DNA of 64,000 bases from Paenibacillus etheri. Lineage in GTDB: Bacteria > Bacillota > Bacilli > Paenibacillales > Paenibacillaceae. Both the position numbers and the translations under genes were made by a program. The notes under the pieces are model-generated. The model was not told where the DNA came from. It worked only from the letters and a program-made list of their open reading frames with translations, and made no database searches. This document shows, piece after piece, positions 41,218-50,413 of this stretch (positions within the stretch are counted from its first letter, which is position 1; every line of letters starts with the position of its first letter). The stretch spans positions 210,104 through 274,103 of the forward strand of contig NZ_LCZJ02000033.1 of assembly GCF_001012825.1 (NCBI RefSeq), written 5' to 3'.

Positions 41218-42123
41218 CTAGCTCTTCACTGCACCTAAGGTCATCCCCTTCACAAAGTACCTTTGCAGAAAGGGGTAAACGATCAGAATGGGTACAGTTA
41301 CAACGATGGTGATGGCCATTTTGACAGATTCCGGTGAAATCCTATTCATTAGTTGTGACATGTTCGGATCATGAATATCATTGGAACCGATCTGCGTGCT
41401 TTGCAGCACCTTCATCAATTCGTATTGCAGGGTAGTTAGATGGCGCGCCATGCTATTATAAAGAAACGTATCAAACCAGGAATTCCATTGACCTACTGCC
41501 AAAAAGAGAGCAACAGTAGCCAACACAGGCTTACAAAGAGGGAGGATCACTCTCCAGTAGATCGTAAAGTCATTGGCACCGTCCAGCTTGGCTGATTCCT
41601 GAAGTGCACTGGGCAGTCCGTCTATAAAAGATCGGATGATAAATACATTCCAAGCGCTTACCATACCGGGCAGTACATAAACCCAAAAGGAATTCATCAT
41701 TCCAAGATGACGAACCAGGATAAAGCCCGGGATCAATCCGCCGGATACATACATTGTCATGACCAGAAAAGTCGAAACTAGCTTTCTTGCCTGAAAATCG
41801 GACCGGCTCAGGACGAAAGCGAGCATGGATGAGCTCAGCAATCCTAGTAACGTACCAACAAAAGTTCTCAGAAATGAGATTTTAAATCCGGTAATCAATC
41901 CCCTGAAGGAGAAGATGGCATCGTAGTTTGCCCACGTCCACTTTCTCGGCCAAAGGTATATCCCTCCCTTGACGGTATCCATAGAATCATTTAATGAGAT
42001 GGCCAGTACGTTTAGAAAGGGGTAAAGCGTAATGACAAACGCCAAAGTCATAAAGGAACAGTTAACGATGTCAAATATCTTATCGGACCTAGAAGCGTTA
42101 ATAGCTCTGCTTTGTCTGTTCAT
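41218..42123 (-). CDS. Sugar ABC transporter permease, YtcP type
   Basis: A 301-residue permease with six predicted helices. EAA loop: ALQESAKLDGANDFTIYWRVILPLCKP. The end (YPFLQRYFVKGMTLGAVKS) matches the YtcP pattern. It lies 12 bases after its partner permease gene. Confidence 0.92.
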   Translation of the reverse strand: MNRQSRAINASRSDKIFDIVNCSFMTLAFVITLYPFLNVLAISLNDSMDTVKGGIYLWPRKWTWANYDAIFSFRGLITGFKISFLRTFVGTLLGLLSSSMLAFVLSRSDFQARKLVSTFLVMTMYVSGGLIPGFILVRHLGMMNSFWVYVLPGMVSAWNVFIIRSFIDGLPSALQESAKLDGANDFTIYWRVILPLCKPVLATVALFLAVGQWNSWFDTFLYNSMARHLTTLQYELMKVLQSTQIGSNDIHDPNMSQLMNRISPESVKMAITIVVTVPILIVYPFLQRYFVKGMTLGAVKS

Positions 42124-42135
42124 ATCCCTGCCCTC

Positions 42136-43128
42136 CTACATAATGCTTTCTTTCGATGTTCTTTTAAATATCGTGTTCGCTGTAAACAGTAGGATCACTG
42201 CAACTACAGAGTTGAATATATTAATGGCCGTACCAAAGGAATAACGCCCAAGCTGTAAACCGTAATTCAAGGCATAAAGGTCCAAGGTTTCGGCCTTATC
42301 AGCAACAATCGGGTTGCTCAACAGGAACTGCTTTTCAAAACCGATATTAATCAAGTTTCCGATGGACATAATCAGCAGAATGATGATTGTTGTCCGAATT
42401 CCCGGAAGCGTAATATGCCACATTTGTCGAATCCGGGCCGCCCCATCTACTCTGGCTGCTTCATACAGTTCCGGATCAATTCCCGTCATTGCAGCCAAGT
42501 AGATGATCGAATTCCAACCTGTCTCCTTCCAGACATCGGAAGCTGTCACAATTCCCCAAAACCAGTCTGCTTTCGCCAAAAACTGAATAGGTTCTGCAAT
42601 AATATGCAGATTCATAAGTAGTCCGTTAATTCCGCCATCGATGGACATCATCTTGTTGATGATCCCAGCTACGACTACCCAGGATACGAAGTGGGGCAGG
42701 TACGATACGGTTTGCACAATACGTTTAAACATTTGACGGCGCAGTTCATTAAGCAAGAGGGCAAATAGGATAGGAATTGTAAATCCTGCGAATAACCCCA
42801 TAAAGCTCATAGCCAGCGTGTTTTTAAGTGCCATGTAAAACCGTTCATCATGGAATAATTCCCTGAAGTTATCAAGCCCGACCCATTCCTGCTTCATGAA
42901 AGACTTACCCGGCCGATAGCGCTGGAATGCCATCGTCCAGCCCCAGATCGGGATATAGTTAAATACGAATACCCAAATAACAAAAGGTATGGACATCAAA
43001 TACAAATACTTTTGTTGAAAAAGGGTCCTCCAGAACTTATCCGATTTCCCCCGGGGTTTAAGTGGTTTAAGTGGTTTCACTGCTGTTAACGCTTCCATTT
43101 GCATTGCCTCCTTTTTCTCTGACTTCAT
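42136..43128 (-). CDS. Sugar ABC transporter permease, LplB type
   Basis: A 330-residue permease, first gene of the five-gene operon. A charged N-terminal tail with three KPLKP-like repeats precedes the helices. EAA loop: ELYEAARVDGAARIRQMWHITLPGIRT. The stretch IPIWGWTMAFQRYRPG after the first helix is typical of LplB. The promoter must lie in 43129-43341. Confidence 0.92.
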   Translation of the reverse strand: MKSEKKEAMQMEALTAVKPLKPLKPRGKSDKFWRTLFQQKYLYLMSIPFVIWVFVFNYIPIWGWTMAFQRYRPGKSFMKQEWVGLDNFRELFHDERFYMALKNTLAMSFMGLFAGFTIPILFALLLNELRRQMFKRIVQTVSYLPHFVSWVVVAGIINKMMSIDGGINGLLMNLHIIAEPIQFLAKADWFWGIVTASDVWKETGWNSIIYLAAMTGIDPELYEAARVDGAARIRQMWHITLPGIRTTIIILLIMSIGNLINIGFEKQFLLSNPIVADKAETLDLYALNYGLQLGRYSFGTAINIFNSVVAVILLFTANTIFKRTSKESIM

Positions 43129-43341
43129 GATAATCTCTTGAAATCGCTTATATAACCCAATAAAATAGTGTAATTAATCATGTGAAAACTATATTTATTA
43201 TTTGAAGAATGCGTACCCCTAACAGCGTTACAGATGATAACTCCACTCCGCAATGATTGTTGATACTGCTGATGAAGGAAGAACCGTAAATGATACACGT
43301 CATACTTTGCAATATTTTTTGAGATATCCATGCTTCTTTAA

Positions 43342-43372
43342 ATAAAAAAAGACCTCGTATAGGGTCTCTTTA
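43342..43372 (-). terminator. Terminator of the GH64 gene
   Basis: On the minus strand AGACCCTATACGAGGTCT forms a small stem followed by seven T. It separates the glucanase gene from the ABC operon promoter. Confidence 0.7.
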
Positions 43373-43522
43373 TTGTTAACTTAAGCCTTAAACTTTTGAA
43401 GTTCTTTCAGGATGATAATCATTTGTGACAACAAATTATTCTGTTGTATCATGGGCGGTAGCACCCCACTGGCATCAATGGATTCATTCATCCAGAAAAC
43501 CGCCCGAAAGGGTGCTTATCTT

Positions 43523-45382
43523 TTACCAGGCTACAGTGACAACCATTGCTTTAGGACTTGGAGTATGAAGCGATGGGCTGAAGTCACGGACATCATCATA
43601 GCAAAAGCCGTAGGCCAACCGATCAATACTATGGTTATGCCAGAACTTCACAAATTCGTTGGAAGGTGCTGTTTTAAAGAAATAACTTTCATTTCCCCAG
43701 TTTGTTGGGTCAACCGAAAGCAGCAGGTGTCTGTTGATTGCCGCGCACAGTTGGGCCTGGATCGCCAGTTCAACATCGGTAATCGACGCAGGTTGGCCAG
43801 CACTTCTTCTGTCAAAGGCTCCTTTGCCTTCCAATGCGTCAGGAGTTGTCGGTTTATCCACATAGTATTGGTACGGTGTGAATCCATTGCCGTTATTCGC
43901 ATCCTTTTTGAATACGAGCTTGTCGGTTCCCGGCATCACATGCCCGCTGTAGGTTACCAGATTGCCTCCACCGACAGGGACGGAAAATACCAGTTCTTTG
44001 CTGCGGTAAGTATTCCAGATGTCATTAATGTAGGCATCAAAAAAGTGCGTATTGTCTTCACCGTTCACGGGGTGTCCAAATGAGCCTTTACCCGGAGCCA
44101 GAATCCGGTATGGAGAGTTTGCCAAGGAAACGAACTTGTCGGATACCTCGTTCTTGTAGGCGGCGTAAATGGCCGCGCGAGATTCCGTTTCGCCGACAGT
44201 ACGGTTGTAACCGTCGTGTCCGATCAATTGCATTTTTAGCGGGAACCCGAATTGATCCACTCTTGTTGTGTTGCCATGGAATCCGTTTGGACCCAAATTG
44301 AATTCGATAAAATCAAAATAAACCTTCTGGTTGGCGTCCGTTGGGGAGTTGATGTCCGGTCCCTGATATCCAAGGCCGACGATATTTCCGGCGCCATCCA
44401 GAGCGTCAACCGTACGGATTAATACAGGCTCACCATAGCTCACATAGAGCCTTGCAGATTCGATATCCGGGATGGATACCCAGCTTGCGTCACTCAGCTT
44501 ATGGAAGTAGTTGGTGTAATAATCATTCGTATTATTGCCGTCTTGGTTATTCTTGTAATAGGTATTGTCCGTTCGTTTCATTTCGACTAGGCTGCCGGTT
44601 GCATCCACGTGAACGAATTTTCCCGTTTGATAGGATTTGCCGACAATCTGCCAGTAAACCTGGCTATCTGTGTATTGGCCTTTGCTGTCATTTTTAATCT
44701 GGATAGTCAAGCGGTTGCTTCCGACCGGCACATCCGGGCCTCCGCCCGTATTAATGCTGTATGCCGAAATCGCGGCTGGAGAGTCAAAATAACCCGTTTT
44801 CACGGCTATGGCCTTGAGGGTCTGGCTTTGCGATACTTGGATGGCTCCGGTGTATAGTGCGGACTGGCGGGTGGGTGCGCTGCCGTCGGTGGTGTAATAA
44901 ATGGCGACATCACTTGGTACAGCAGAGATAGTAACATTCTGTGCTGAGGTGTAAGTGCCTGCACCTGGGTTGAACGTTGGAGCGGATAATGTTGCCGGAT
45001 TTTCTCCTCCGCCTTGTCCGTAGGTATAAGAAAGCTGTGCTGTGTCGGTTGCTCCTCCGGTTGCTTCATTAAAATAGGTAAATGAATATTTAATGACATC
45101 ATTCGCAGCTAATGCAACGGGAATTTTATATTCATAGTTGCCTGTGGCTGTATTTTTTTGCATGGAAATATTCTGCTGAACACCTGTTTGACCGCTGGAT
45201 GTGATGGTGTAATGTACATCCAGGAATCTCAGCGTTAAGCTGGTCTGAAACCAAATTGTGCCTGTGGAGCCGGTCTCACTTATGCCGGCAGTGTAGTCAC
45301 CCGCCGCATTCACCTTCGTACCCACCAGCGGCAAAATAGCCAGCGCCAGCGTTAACCAAACTGTAAAGATTTTTTTTAACAT
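43523..45382 (-). CDS. GH64 beta-1,3-glucanase with N-terminal CBM56-like domain
   Basis: A 619-residue secreted enzyme. Signal peptide about 1-26; a glucan-binding domain of the CBM56 kind at about 30-120 (TIWFQTSLTLRFLDVHYTI); a chitobiase-type C-terminal-like module (PSDVAIYYTTDGSAPT) at about 130-210; then the GH64 catalytic domain to the end (VYFDFIEFNLGPNGFHGNTTRVDQFG is split here by family-conserved acidic residues). GH64 enzymes release laminaripentaose from beta-1,3-glucans such as fungal cell walls. It lies just upstream of the second ABC uptake operon, separated by a terminator, which suggests that the products are imported. Confidence 0.9.
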   Translation of the reverse strand: MLKKIFTVWLTLALAILPLVGTKVNAAGDYTAGISETGSTGTIWFQTSLTLRFLDVHYTITSSGQTGVQQNISMQKNTATGNYEYKIPVALAANDVIKYSFTYFNEATGGATDTAQLSYTYGQGGGENPATLSAPTFNPGAGTYTSAQNVTISAVPSDVAIYYTTDGSAPTRQSALYTGAIQVSQSQTLKAIAVKTGYFDSPAAISAYSINTGGGPDVPVGSNRLTIQIKNDSKGQYTDSQVYWQIVGKSYQTGKFVHVDATGSLVEMKRTDNTYYKNNQDGNNTNDYYTNYFHKLSDASWVSIPDIESARLYVSYGEPVLIRTVDALDGAGNIVGLGYQGPDINSPTDANQKVYFDFIEFNLGPNGFHGNTTRVDQFGFPLKMQLIGHDGYNRTVGETESRAAIYAAYKNEVSDKFVSLANSPYRILAPGKGSFGHPVNGEDNTHFFDAYINDIWNTYRSKELVFSVPVGGGNLVTYSGHVMPGTDKLVFKKDANNGNGFTPYQYYVDKPTTPDALEGKGAFDRRSAGQPASITDVELAIQAQLCAAINRHLLLSVDPTNWGNESYFFKTAPSNEFVKFWHNHSIDRLAYGFCYDDVRDFSPSLHTPSPKAMVVTVAW

Positions 45383-45821
45383 AATTAGCCTCCGTTTCTT
45401 TTTGTTTCTTCTATTTTCACTTCACCATCAGCGAATCGCGTCCATTCCCGATGAATTCCCAGAAAATTTTATTCATTGGAATGAACGAAACAGAGTTTCG
45501 GGATTTCTTTGTGTTTGTTTCGCAAAGCTATTATATGCCGGAAAAATAGCGCTTACTATACATTCATCTACATAAATCAATGATTTTTTACGAAAATTAA
45601 CGAAAACAGTTGGTTTCCAATGCACTGAGGACGTATCAAGATTGAGCATTTGATCGAAATCTGGACAGCGGGGATAAATCGTTATGTGAAGCGGTAACCC
45701 GTACTTGTAAAGCTGTTGCACACCAAAAACTCTGCAGGTTTTATTTGAAGTGCCTCCCTTAAATTAGACATTGGAAAAACCCCTGGGTAAATCCGATGTA
45801 ATTCTAGGGGGTACATTTTTT
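45383..45821. other. Intergenic DNA upstream of the glucanase gene
   Basis: It holds the glucanase promoter. One open frame (45473-45721, minus) has no family resemblance and no ribosome binding site, so I do not count it as a gene. Confidence 0.4.
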
Positions 45822-46170
45822 ATGCCAACAAAGAAAGGTCAGAAGTTTAAGCTTAGATATACATGAGTCTGGATGAGAAAGTATCATTTGAGGATTGACG
45901 TAGAGATGCACACAGAGTTGAAACCGAGCATGAACGAGAACTGCGTCGTTTGAAATTGGAGGTAGATGTCCTAAAAAGTGGTTACAAATCTTGAATCGGG
46001 AGGGTTAAAGAAGCGATATATCGTCATCGGCGAGCTTAAGCACAAGCAAACCATAAGCCTATGCCTTTCTGAAACGCAAGGATAAGGATACTGACAGACG
46101 TAAGATCAAAGCTACTATGAGCACCGTAACAGCACGGTAGGATACCGCCCTAGGTATCAAAGCGATTACC
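45822..46170 (+). mobile_element. Decayed IS3-family transposase remnant
   Basis: Starting at the ATG at 45822 (MPTKKGQ) the sequence shows pieces of an IS3-type OrfA/OrfB in order but in changing frames: RRDAHRVETEHE, ELRRLKLEVDVLK, QILNREG, then RYIVIGELKHKQ, then YAFLKRKDKDTDRRKIKATM and STVGYR. Stops, frameshifts and at least one internal deletion (between HKQ and YAFLKRK) break it. The DDE catalytic core is gone, and I could not find clear terminal inverted repeats. Confidence 0.7.
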
Positions 46171-46275
46171 TTTGAAACGCATAAAGACGTGACTGGATTG
46201 ATCGTCACAGTAATCAGGGATACTAGTACACTTCCCATTCATACCACGACATGCTGCCACAGGTTGGAGCCCAAA

Positions 46276-46730
46276 TCAGTATGTCACGCCGATGAAATTA
46301 TTATGACAACGCCTTAAATGAGAGTCCTCATTTAAAAACCGCCCCATACCCGGATCGTAATATCTAGCCCGCAGATAATATAATCCCGTTTCAGCATCAT
46401 ACACTTCACCTGTGTATTTTGAAAGAGTTGGAGGTTCCTTCTATCTGGCCAGTGATGTTCCCCCATTCATCATAACTATATTCATTTACTGTTTTTCCGC
46501 TAGTATCCACATTCTGTACCACATCACCATGACCATTGTATAAGTAATCTTTATTGGCCGTCTTGTCCTTTTTCACGAGTACTCGATCCCCGCGCACAAC
46601 GTGGATTGTTGGATGATACTGTTGCCACTCAGCTTTTCTTCAGTCAGTACCTCGGCGTTATAATCATAGTTCACCTGGGTATGGTTGCTCCAAATATCCG
46701 GACTAGTGTCCCAAGAAAATAATCGAACAT
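46276..46730 (-). pseudogene. RHS-repeat protein remnant
   Basis: Fragments of an RHS/YD-repeat wall protein. One frame (46406-46597) reads DYLYNGHGDVVQNVD and VNEYSYDEWGNITG, the classic RHS repeat. Another frame further on reads [31 protein letters not shown], the conserved RHS core end, then stops after 18 more residues. At least two frameshifts separate the pieces and the large N-terminal part is missing. RHS proteins deliver variable C-terminal toxins; no toxin domain remains here. Confidence 0.8.
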
Positions 46731-46828
46731 AACAAAATCTCTGCTATTGCCGACATCCTAAACCTATGTATAATTTGGCATGATATCAATCTTGTTTCTA
46801 TTTGACTAATTTCCCTAAAACGAAAAAA

Positions 46829-46862
46829 AACCTCCAACCCCGTATATGCGGCTTCGGAAGTT
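46829..46862 (-). terminator. Terminator of the CBM9-like gene
   Basis: On the minus strand AACTTCC...CCG / CGG...GGAGGTT pair with some mismatches and are followed by eight T. Confidence 0.6.
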
Positions 46863-46886
46863 ATTCATTGACGCTGCGTTTCGCAG

Positions 46887-47519
46887 TTACTCTAAGTACA
46901 GAATCCCAAAATCACAGCTGCTATGAAATTCTGGTTTGTTCGAATGAACTTTGCTCCATGTTCCAAAGTGCGGATAGGTCGTATCGTCGCCGCACTTGTA
47001 AAAGTTTCCTCTTATCCTTTTTCCCGACACTGCCCGGAAATCCGAAAAATAAGATTGTACCCAAGCCCATGAGATCGAAAAGCTTAATTCCCAATACACT
47101 TCCCCTTTATCATTGATTTGATCCGTAGTGGTTAGGACGTGGAAAAGTGCCGGATTGATAGTGATTGGGAAGCGATCATACCGATCCGCTCCTATCTGCA
47201 AGAGAATTGCGCCATTCGCATTAAATTCGAAATTCATATAGCGCTGGTCCGAATCCGGAGTAGGCTGAAAAAAGAACTCGATGCAGCTATCCTTATACAC
47301 GGGATCATTCATGTTTCTATATGTTCGTATTGGATTCTTTTCATAAACCTTAAACTGAAGCTTCAGATCCTCCTGACTGTAATTTAATCTTGCTGTAACG
47401 ATCGGGTTATACCCTTTAAGCCATTGATACTGCTTGATGATCTGGACTTCTTCTGTATCTGAAACATCCGTCTGATTTGTCAGGCGGGGAATTACTAAGG
47501 TTTCCACTTTTCTTTCCAT
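46887..47519 (-). CDS. CBM9-like carbohydrate-binding protein, no signal peptide
   Basis: A 210-residue protein that folds as a single CBM9-like beta-sandwich: LKLQFKVYEK, DPVYKDSCIEFFFQPTPDSD, YMNFEFNANGAILL and WELSFSISW match the strand pattern of the carbohydrate-binding family 9-like group. No catalytic domain and no signal peptide are visible, so it probably acts inside the cell or binds sugar on its own. It has a terminator downstream; the gene before it is a decayed sugar isomerase on the same strand. Confidence 0.8.
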   Translation of the reverse strand: MERKVETLVIPRLTNQTDVSDTEEVQIIKQYQWLKGYNPIVTARLNYSQEDLKLQFKVYEKNPIRTYRNMNDPVYKDSCIEFFFQPTPDSDQRYMNFEFNANGAILLQIGADRYDRFPITINPALFHVLTTTDQINDKGEVYWELSFSISWAWVQSYFSDFRAVSGKRIRGNFYKCGDDTTYPHFGTWSKVHSNKPEFHSSCDFGILYLE

Positions 47520-47660
47520 GGTTCATTCCCTTCTGTTCAAAATCCCACTGGAGCTAACACAGCAAAACAACCATTAATTAACTTGATTATTTAGACCCGC
47601 GATTACCCGGTTTTCCAATACACAGTCTCGATCCCCGAGATTTCGCACTGCCGTCTGCCG

Positions 47661-47890
47661 TTACCTGTATTGGTGGATGAAGGAGACCGCCCGCTCTATA
47701 TCCCTCTCGGGCGATCCCCCACTTCCCGCTCGATGGTCAGCCCCCCATATCCGCTCTCCTGCAAGGCGGCGAAATTGGCGTCGAAATCCACCTTTCCCTC
47801 GCCCAACGGAACCTCCTGGAATATGGCTCCGGAGCTTATAAGCTCTGCAATCGCATCACTATGTTGGTCCACCCTTATTTCGCGCAAGGT
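47661..47890 (-). pseudogene. 3' remnant of a sugar phosphate isomerase/epimerase
   Basis: The last about 75 codons of a xylose-isomerase-like TIM barrel gene: [20 protein letters not shown] and [15 protein letters not shown] are typical of the C-terminal part of this family. One base is missing after the DRP codons; in the shifted frame the expected end ([14 protein letters not shown], stop) follows. About 200 N-terminal codons are absent, and the fragment begins inside the last codons of the oxidoreductase gene. These two families are often neighbours in sugar-derivative pathways. Confidence 0.75.
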
Positions 47891-48897
47891 AACGTAATTC
47901 CTTCATGGATCGCCCGGTCGGCCAGGAGAGCGATCTCCATCGCCCGGTAAGCATCCTCCATTGCCGGTATAGCGGGCAAGTTGTTCTCTACCATGGACAG
48001 GAAATAGTCCAGTTGAGCACCCGTAGGCTTCACGGAGAAGTCCATATTGATCTGCCGGACCGTTCCTTTCCGGTAGTCTTCGACCTCGACCAGATTTCCC
48101 AAATGCTGAACCCCTAGCGGGCGATCGTTCTTGTAGATGATGCGGATCCGGCCTGCCGGTCCAATGAATTCCTTCCGGTTATCAGTCGGAAGCCCCTTGC
48201 CCCACCCCGTCTCAAAGTAGCCGATGGAACCGTCCGACAGACGGAGGGTCATGAGTCCGTAATTGTAAGTGTACGGCGGGACTTCTTCATAGAGACGCTG
48301 CCCGATCCCGTTGACACTTACCACGTCCGCCCCTGTAGCCCAACGCATCACATCGATATAATGGACGCCGCAATCCACGATCGGCGAGACGTCCCGTAGC
48401 AGGGACAAGTGGGAAGCCCAATTTTTGGAGGGCTTCAATTGAGATAACCGGATGACCAAGGGAAAGCCGATGGCGCCCTCCCGGATCATCTTCATAACCG
48501 CCTGGTACGTGGTGTTATGGCGAAGGATGTGACCGATCAGCACCTTGGTTTTGGCTCCACGGGCCAGCTTCATGAATTCCTGCGTTTCCCGTTCATTGCC
48601 CGCCATCGGCTTCTCGCATAGGATATGCTTCCCTGCAGCGAGACAATCTTTTGCGATCTCCAGATGGGAGGACGGGTACGTGGCGATAATGACCAGGTCC
48701 ACATCGTCACGCTCGATCAAGGCCCGGTAATCCGTGCCCCAACACTCGGCTCCGTATTGGCTTGCCACTAAGGAGACCCTGTCCCTGTTCCAATCCGCCA
48801 CGCCGATCAACCGGACCCGCTCCTGTCGTGATATCGCGTCCAAGTGGAGAGCCCCCATATAACCGCAGCCTATCACGACAACCCCGTACCTTTTCAT
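47875..48897 (-). CDS. Gfo/Idh/MocA-family oxidoreductase
   Basis: A 340-residue NAD(P)-dependent dehydrogenase. The N-terminal Rossmann loop is [12 protein letters not shown]; the catalytic EKP motif is in [14 protein letters not shown]; the C-terminal substrate domain has the usual [19 protein letters not shown] stretch. The family oxidises or epimerises sugars and inositols; the remnant isomerase next door suggests an inositol or keto-sugar pathway, now broken. GC content here is visibly higher than in the surrounding genes, a sign of recent transfer. The last residues may have been altered by the deletion that removed the isomerase N-terminus. Confidence 0.88.
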   Translation of the reverse strand: MKRYGVVVIGCGYMGALHLDAISRQERVRLIGVADWNRDRVSLVASQYGAECWGTDYRALIERDDVDLVIIATYPSSHLEIAKDCLAAGKHILCEKPMAGNERETQEFMKLARGAKTKVLIGHILRHNTTYQAVMKMIREGAIGFPLVIRLSQLKPSKNWASHLSLLRDVSPIVDCGVHYIDVMRWATGADVVSVNGIGQRLYEEVPPYTYNYGLMTLRLSDGSIGYFETGWGKGLPTDNRKEFIGPAGRIRIIYKNDRPLGVQHLGNLVEVEDYRKGTVRQINMDFSVKPTGAQLDYFLSMVENNLPAIPAMEDAYRAMEIALLADRAIHEGITLPCAK

Positions 48898-48922
48898 GAT
48901 GCATCCATCCTATCCTTCTCAC

Positions 48923-49204
48923 TCGCGGAGGTTATTTTATGTTGATCCAAGCTCCCTGTTGGGAGAAGCCGAAGTCTCCCTACAGCGTCTAGTCTTCTTG
49001 GGCATTGATTACTTACCATTCTACATGCATATCCTTCTCTTACATTTGTATAATACCCGGATTACTACAGAATAACTTTCGTCTTCTTATGATACCTTAT
49101 TACCTTTATTATATAAGAATGATGGAGAGTTTTATTTAGCTAAGAAAGTTACTTTTTGCACGATTCCGTTATTCCATCTAATTCTATGTAAGGGAGCTGT
49201 CCCG
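48923..49204. other. Intergenic DNA upstream of the oxidoreductase
   Basis: It begins GC-rich and turns AT-rich. The oxidoreductase promoter must lie here; nothing else was recognised. Confidence 0.35.
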
Positions 49205-49548
49205 CCTTATAAAACTCATTACGATAACTTACTCTTCGCGATTTTCAGATCGACTTCTTTAATAACATCATCAGCCTCGGAGCCAAGGATATCGATAAGT
49301 GTAATTTCATTACCTTCCTTGTCAGTCCCAATTGGATCATACAATGGAACATCCTTGCGGGTCTTTTTCAATGATCTTAAGTGCATCAGGATTTCGTTTT
49401 CAATACAACGAACAGCAAAAGTGGCTAGCTTTTGTGCCTTTGTTTGGACGGTAGCTCTCAATGGCTTTAATCAGCCCAATTGTTCCGATGGAGATCAGAT
49501 CCTCCATGTCTTCCCCAGTATTATCAACTTTTTTAAAGGTTATGGACA
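49205..49548 (-). pseudogene. sigK-derived fragment B, internally deleted
   Basis: The longest sigK piece in the window. It reads from [20 protein letters not shown] (region 2.1-2.2) to [51 protein letters not shown]. One extra A in a short A-run after the GT codons (near 49437) breaks the frame. After KSK and YRN codons the sequence jumps directly to bases that encode EFYKA, the end of SigK, so all of regions 3-4 is deleted. It lies directly after the terminator of the zeta-toxin-like gene. Confidence 0.85.
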
Positions 49549-49557
49549 CGATGTGAT

Positions 49558-49605
49558 GTAAAAAAAAAGCAAACCTATTACGATCGCTCCCGATTCGAAT
49601 TGGTT
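49558..49605 (-). terminator. Terminator of the toxin-antitoxin pair
   Basis: On the minus strand AAACC...GGTTT arms around a GC-richer core are followed by GCTTTTTTTT. Confidence 0.6.
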
Positions 49606-50086
49606 TACTTTTGATATTTCAACTGTAATTCTTGATCAATTTTATGTGCCCATACAGGTAATTCATTTGAATAATATTTCATCCCGCTTATATCCGCTCC
49701 AAGAATAATCTCACCATCTGCTTTACTATTATCAACAACTAACAACTGATCTATTAGGTCTAAGTGAGACAACAGATTATTCATACTTGTTAAATTGCGT
49801 CTAATAATATCCTCTGTTTCAATATGATGACCACCGTTCCTTACTCGCATAGCAACACGCTCAATATTAAGCCGAATATCCCCTAGCCCCACATAAAACA
49901 TATGGCTTCTTTGCCAGCAGATACTTTACCTTTTTCTGGATATTGAGTATTAATTTTGCGAGCTAGTGCATCCGGATCAATATTCACACTTACCCCAAGT
50001 CGGTCAACAATCAAATTGCGAACTGTGCTCTTACCACTTCCATAATTACCAGCAAATACAAACATGGTTGAAACTGGCTCAGTCAT
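49605..50086 (-). pseudogene. Zeta-toxin-like kinase, internally deleted and frameshifted
   Basis: The 5' part (from ATG at 50086) encodes MFVFAGNYGSGKSTVRNLI, a Walker A loop, and VNIDPDALARKIN, the pattern of zeta-toxin-like P-loop kinases that phosphorylate UDP-N-acetylglucosamine. After AGKEAI the frame runs into a stop within five codons. A second frame (49605-49901) continues with the family's C-terminal part: MFYVGLGDIRLNIERVAMRV, GGHHIETEDIIRR. About 45-50 codons between the parts are missing. The start overlaps the upstream small gene by 8 bases. Confidence 0.8.
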
Positions 50087-50258
50087 GGTTAAGATCCTGT
50101 TCACTCATTTCCTCGATCTCACCCGTGCTATATTCTTTAACAATTTGCCCAGCAGCTGTTTTATATACGATATATGTCCCATTTGCTTTTGCATCCAATT
50201 TGGCACGATCACCCGTTAATCGAATCAATTTAGCAAGGTCTTGTGTAAGATTCATCAT
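50079..50258 (-). CDS. Small antitoxin-like protein paired with the zeta-like gene
   Basis: A 59-residue protein with two adjacent ATG codons at 50258 and 50255; AGGTG lies upstream. The sequence (LAKLIRLTGDRAKLDAKANG, TYIVYKTAAGQIVKEYSTG) is basic in the first half and acidic at the end. I do not recognise a named family. Its stop overlaps the start of the zeta-like kinase gene by 8 bases, the layout of an antitoxin before its toxin. It is intact although its partner is broken. Confidence 0.65.
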   Translation of the reverse strand: MMNLTQDLAKLIRLTGDRAKLDAKANGTYIVYKTAAGQIVKEYSTGEIEEMSEQDLNHD

Positions 50259-50413
50259 TTATAGAAACACCTCATTATATATGATAGCTCGAGTATACCA
50301 CAGCACAGTAAATTTTATATTAGCTTAAGTATGTATGCACATACAACCAATTAGCCCGTAAGAATGATCGATGGAGATCTCACTCTAACAGGCTAATTCA
50401 TTTACCCACATGG

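Noticed and set aside
43412-44083. Plus-strand frame of 223 codons opposite the GH64 gene
   Set aside because: Antisense to the conserved catalytic domain, no start signal and no recognisable family.
46805-46820. Repeat TTCCCTAAAACGAAA shared with 62828-62842
   Set aside because: Only about 15 bases, each next to a terminator; not enough to claim a repeat element.
49205-49548. Intact sigma factor gene or a skin-type attachment site
   Set aside because: The frame is broken and regions 3-4 are deleted; no recombinase gene or duplicated attachment core was found near any of the three fragments.
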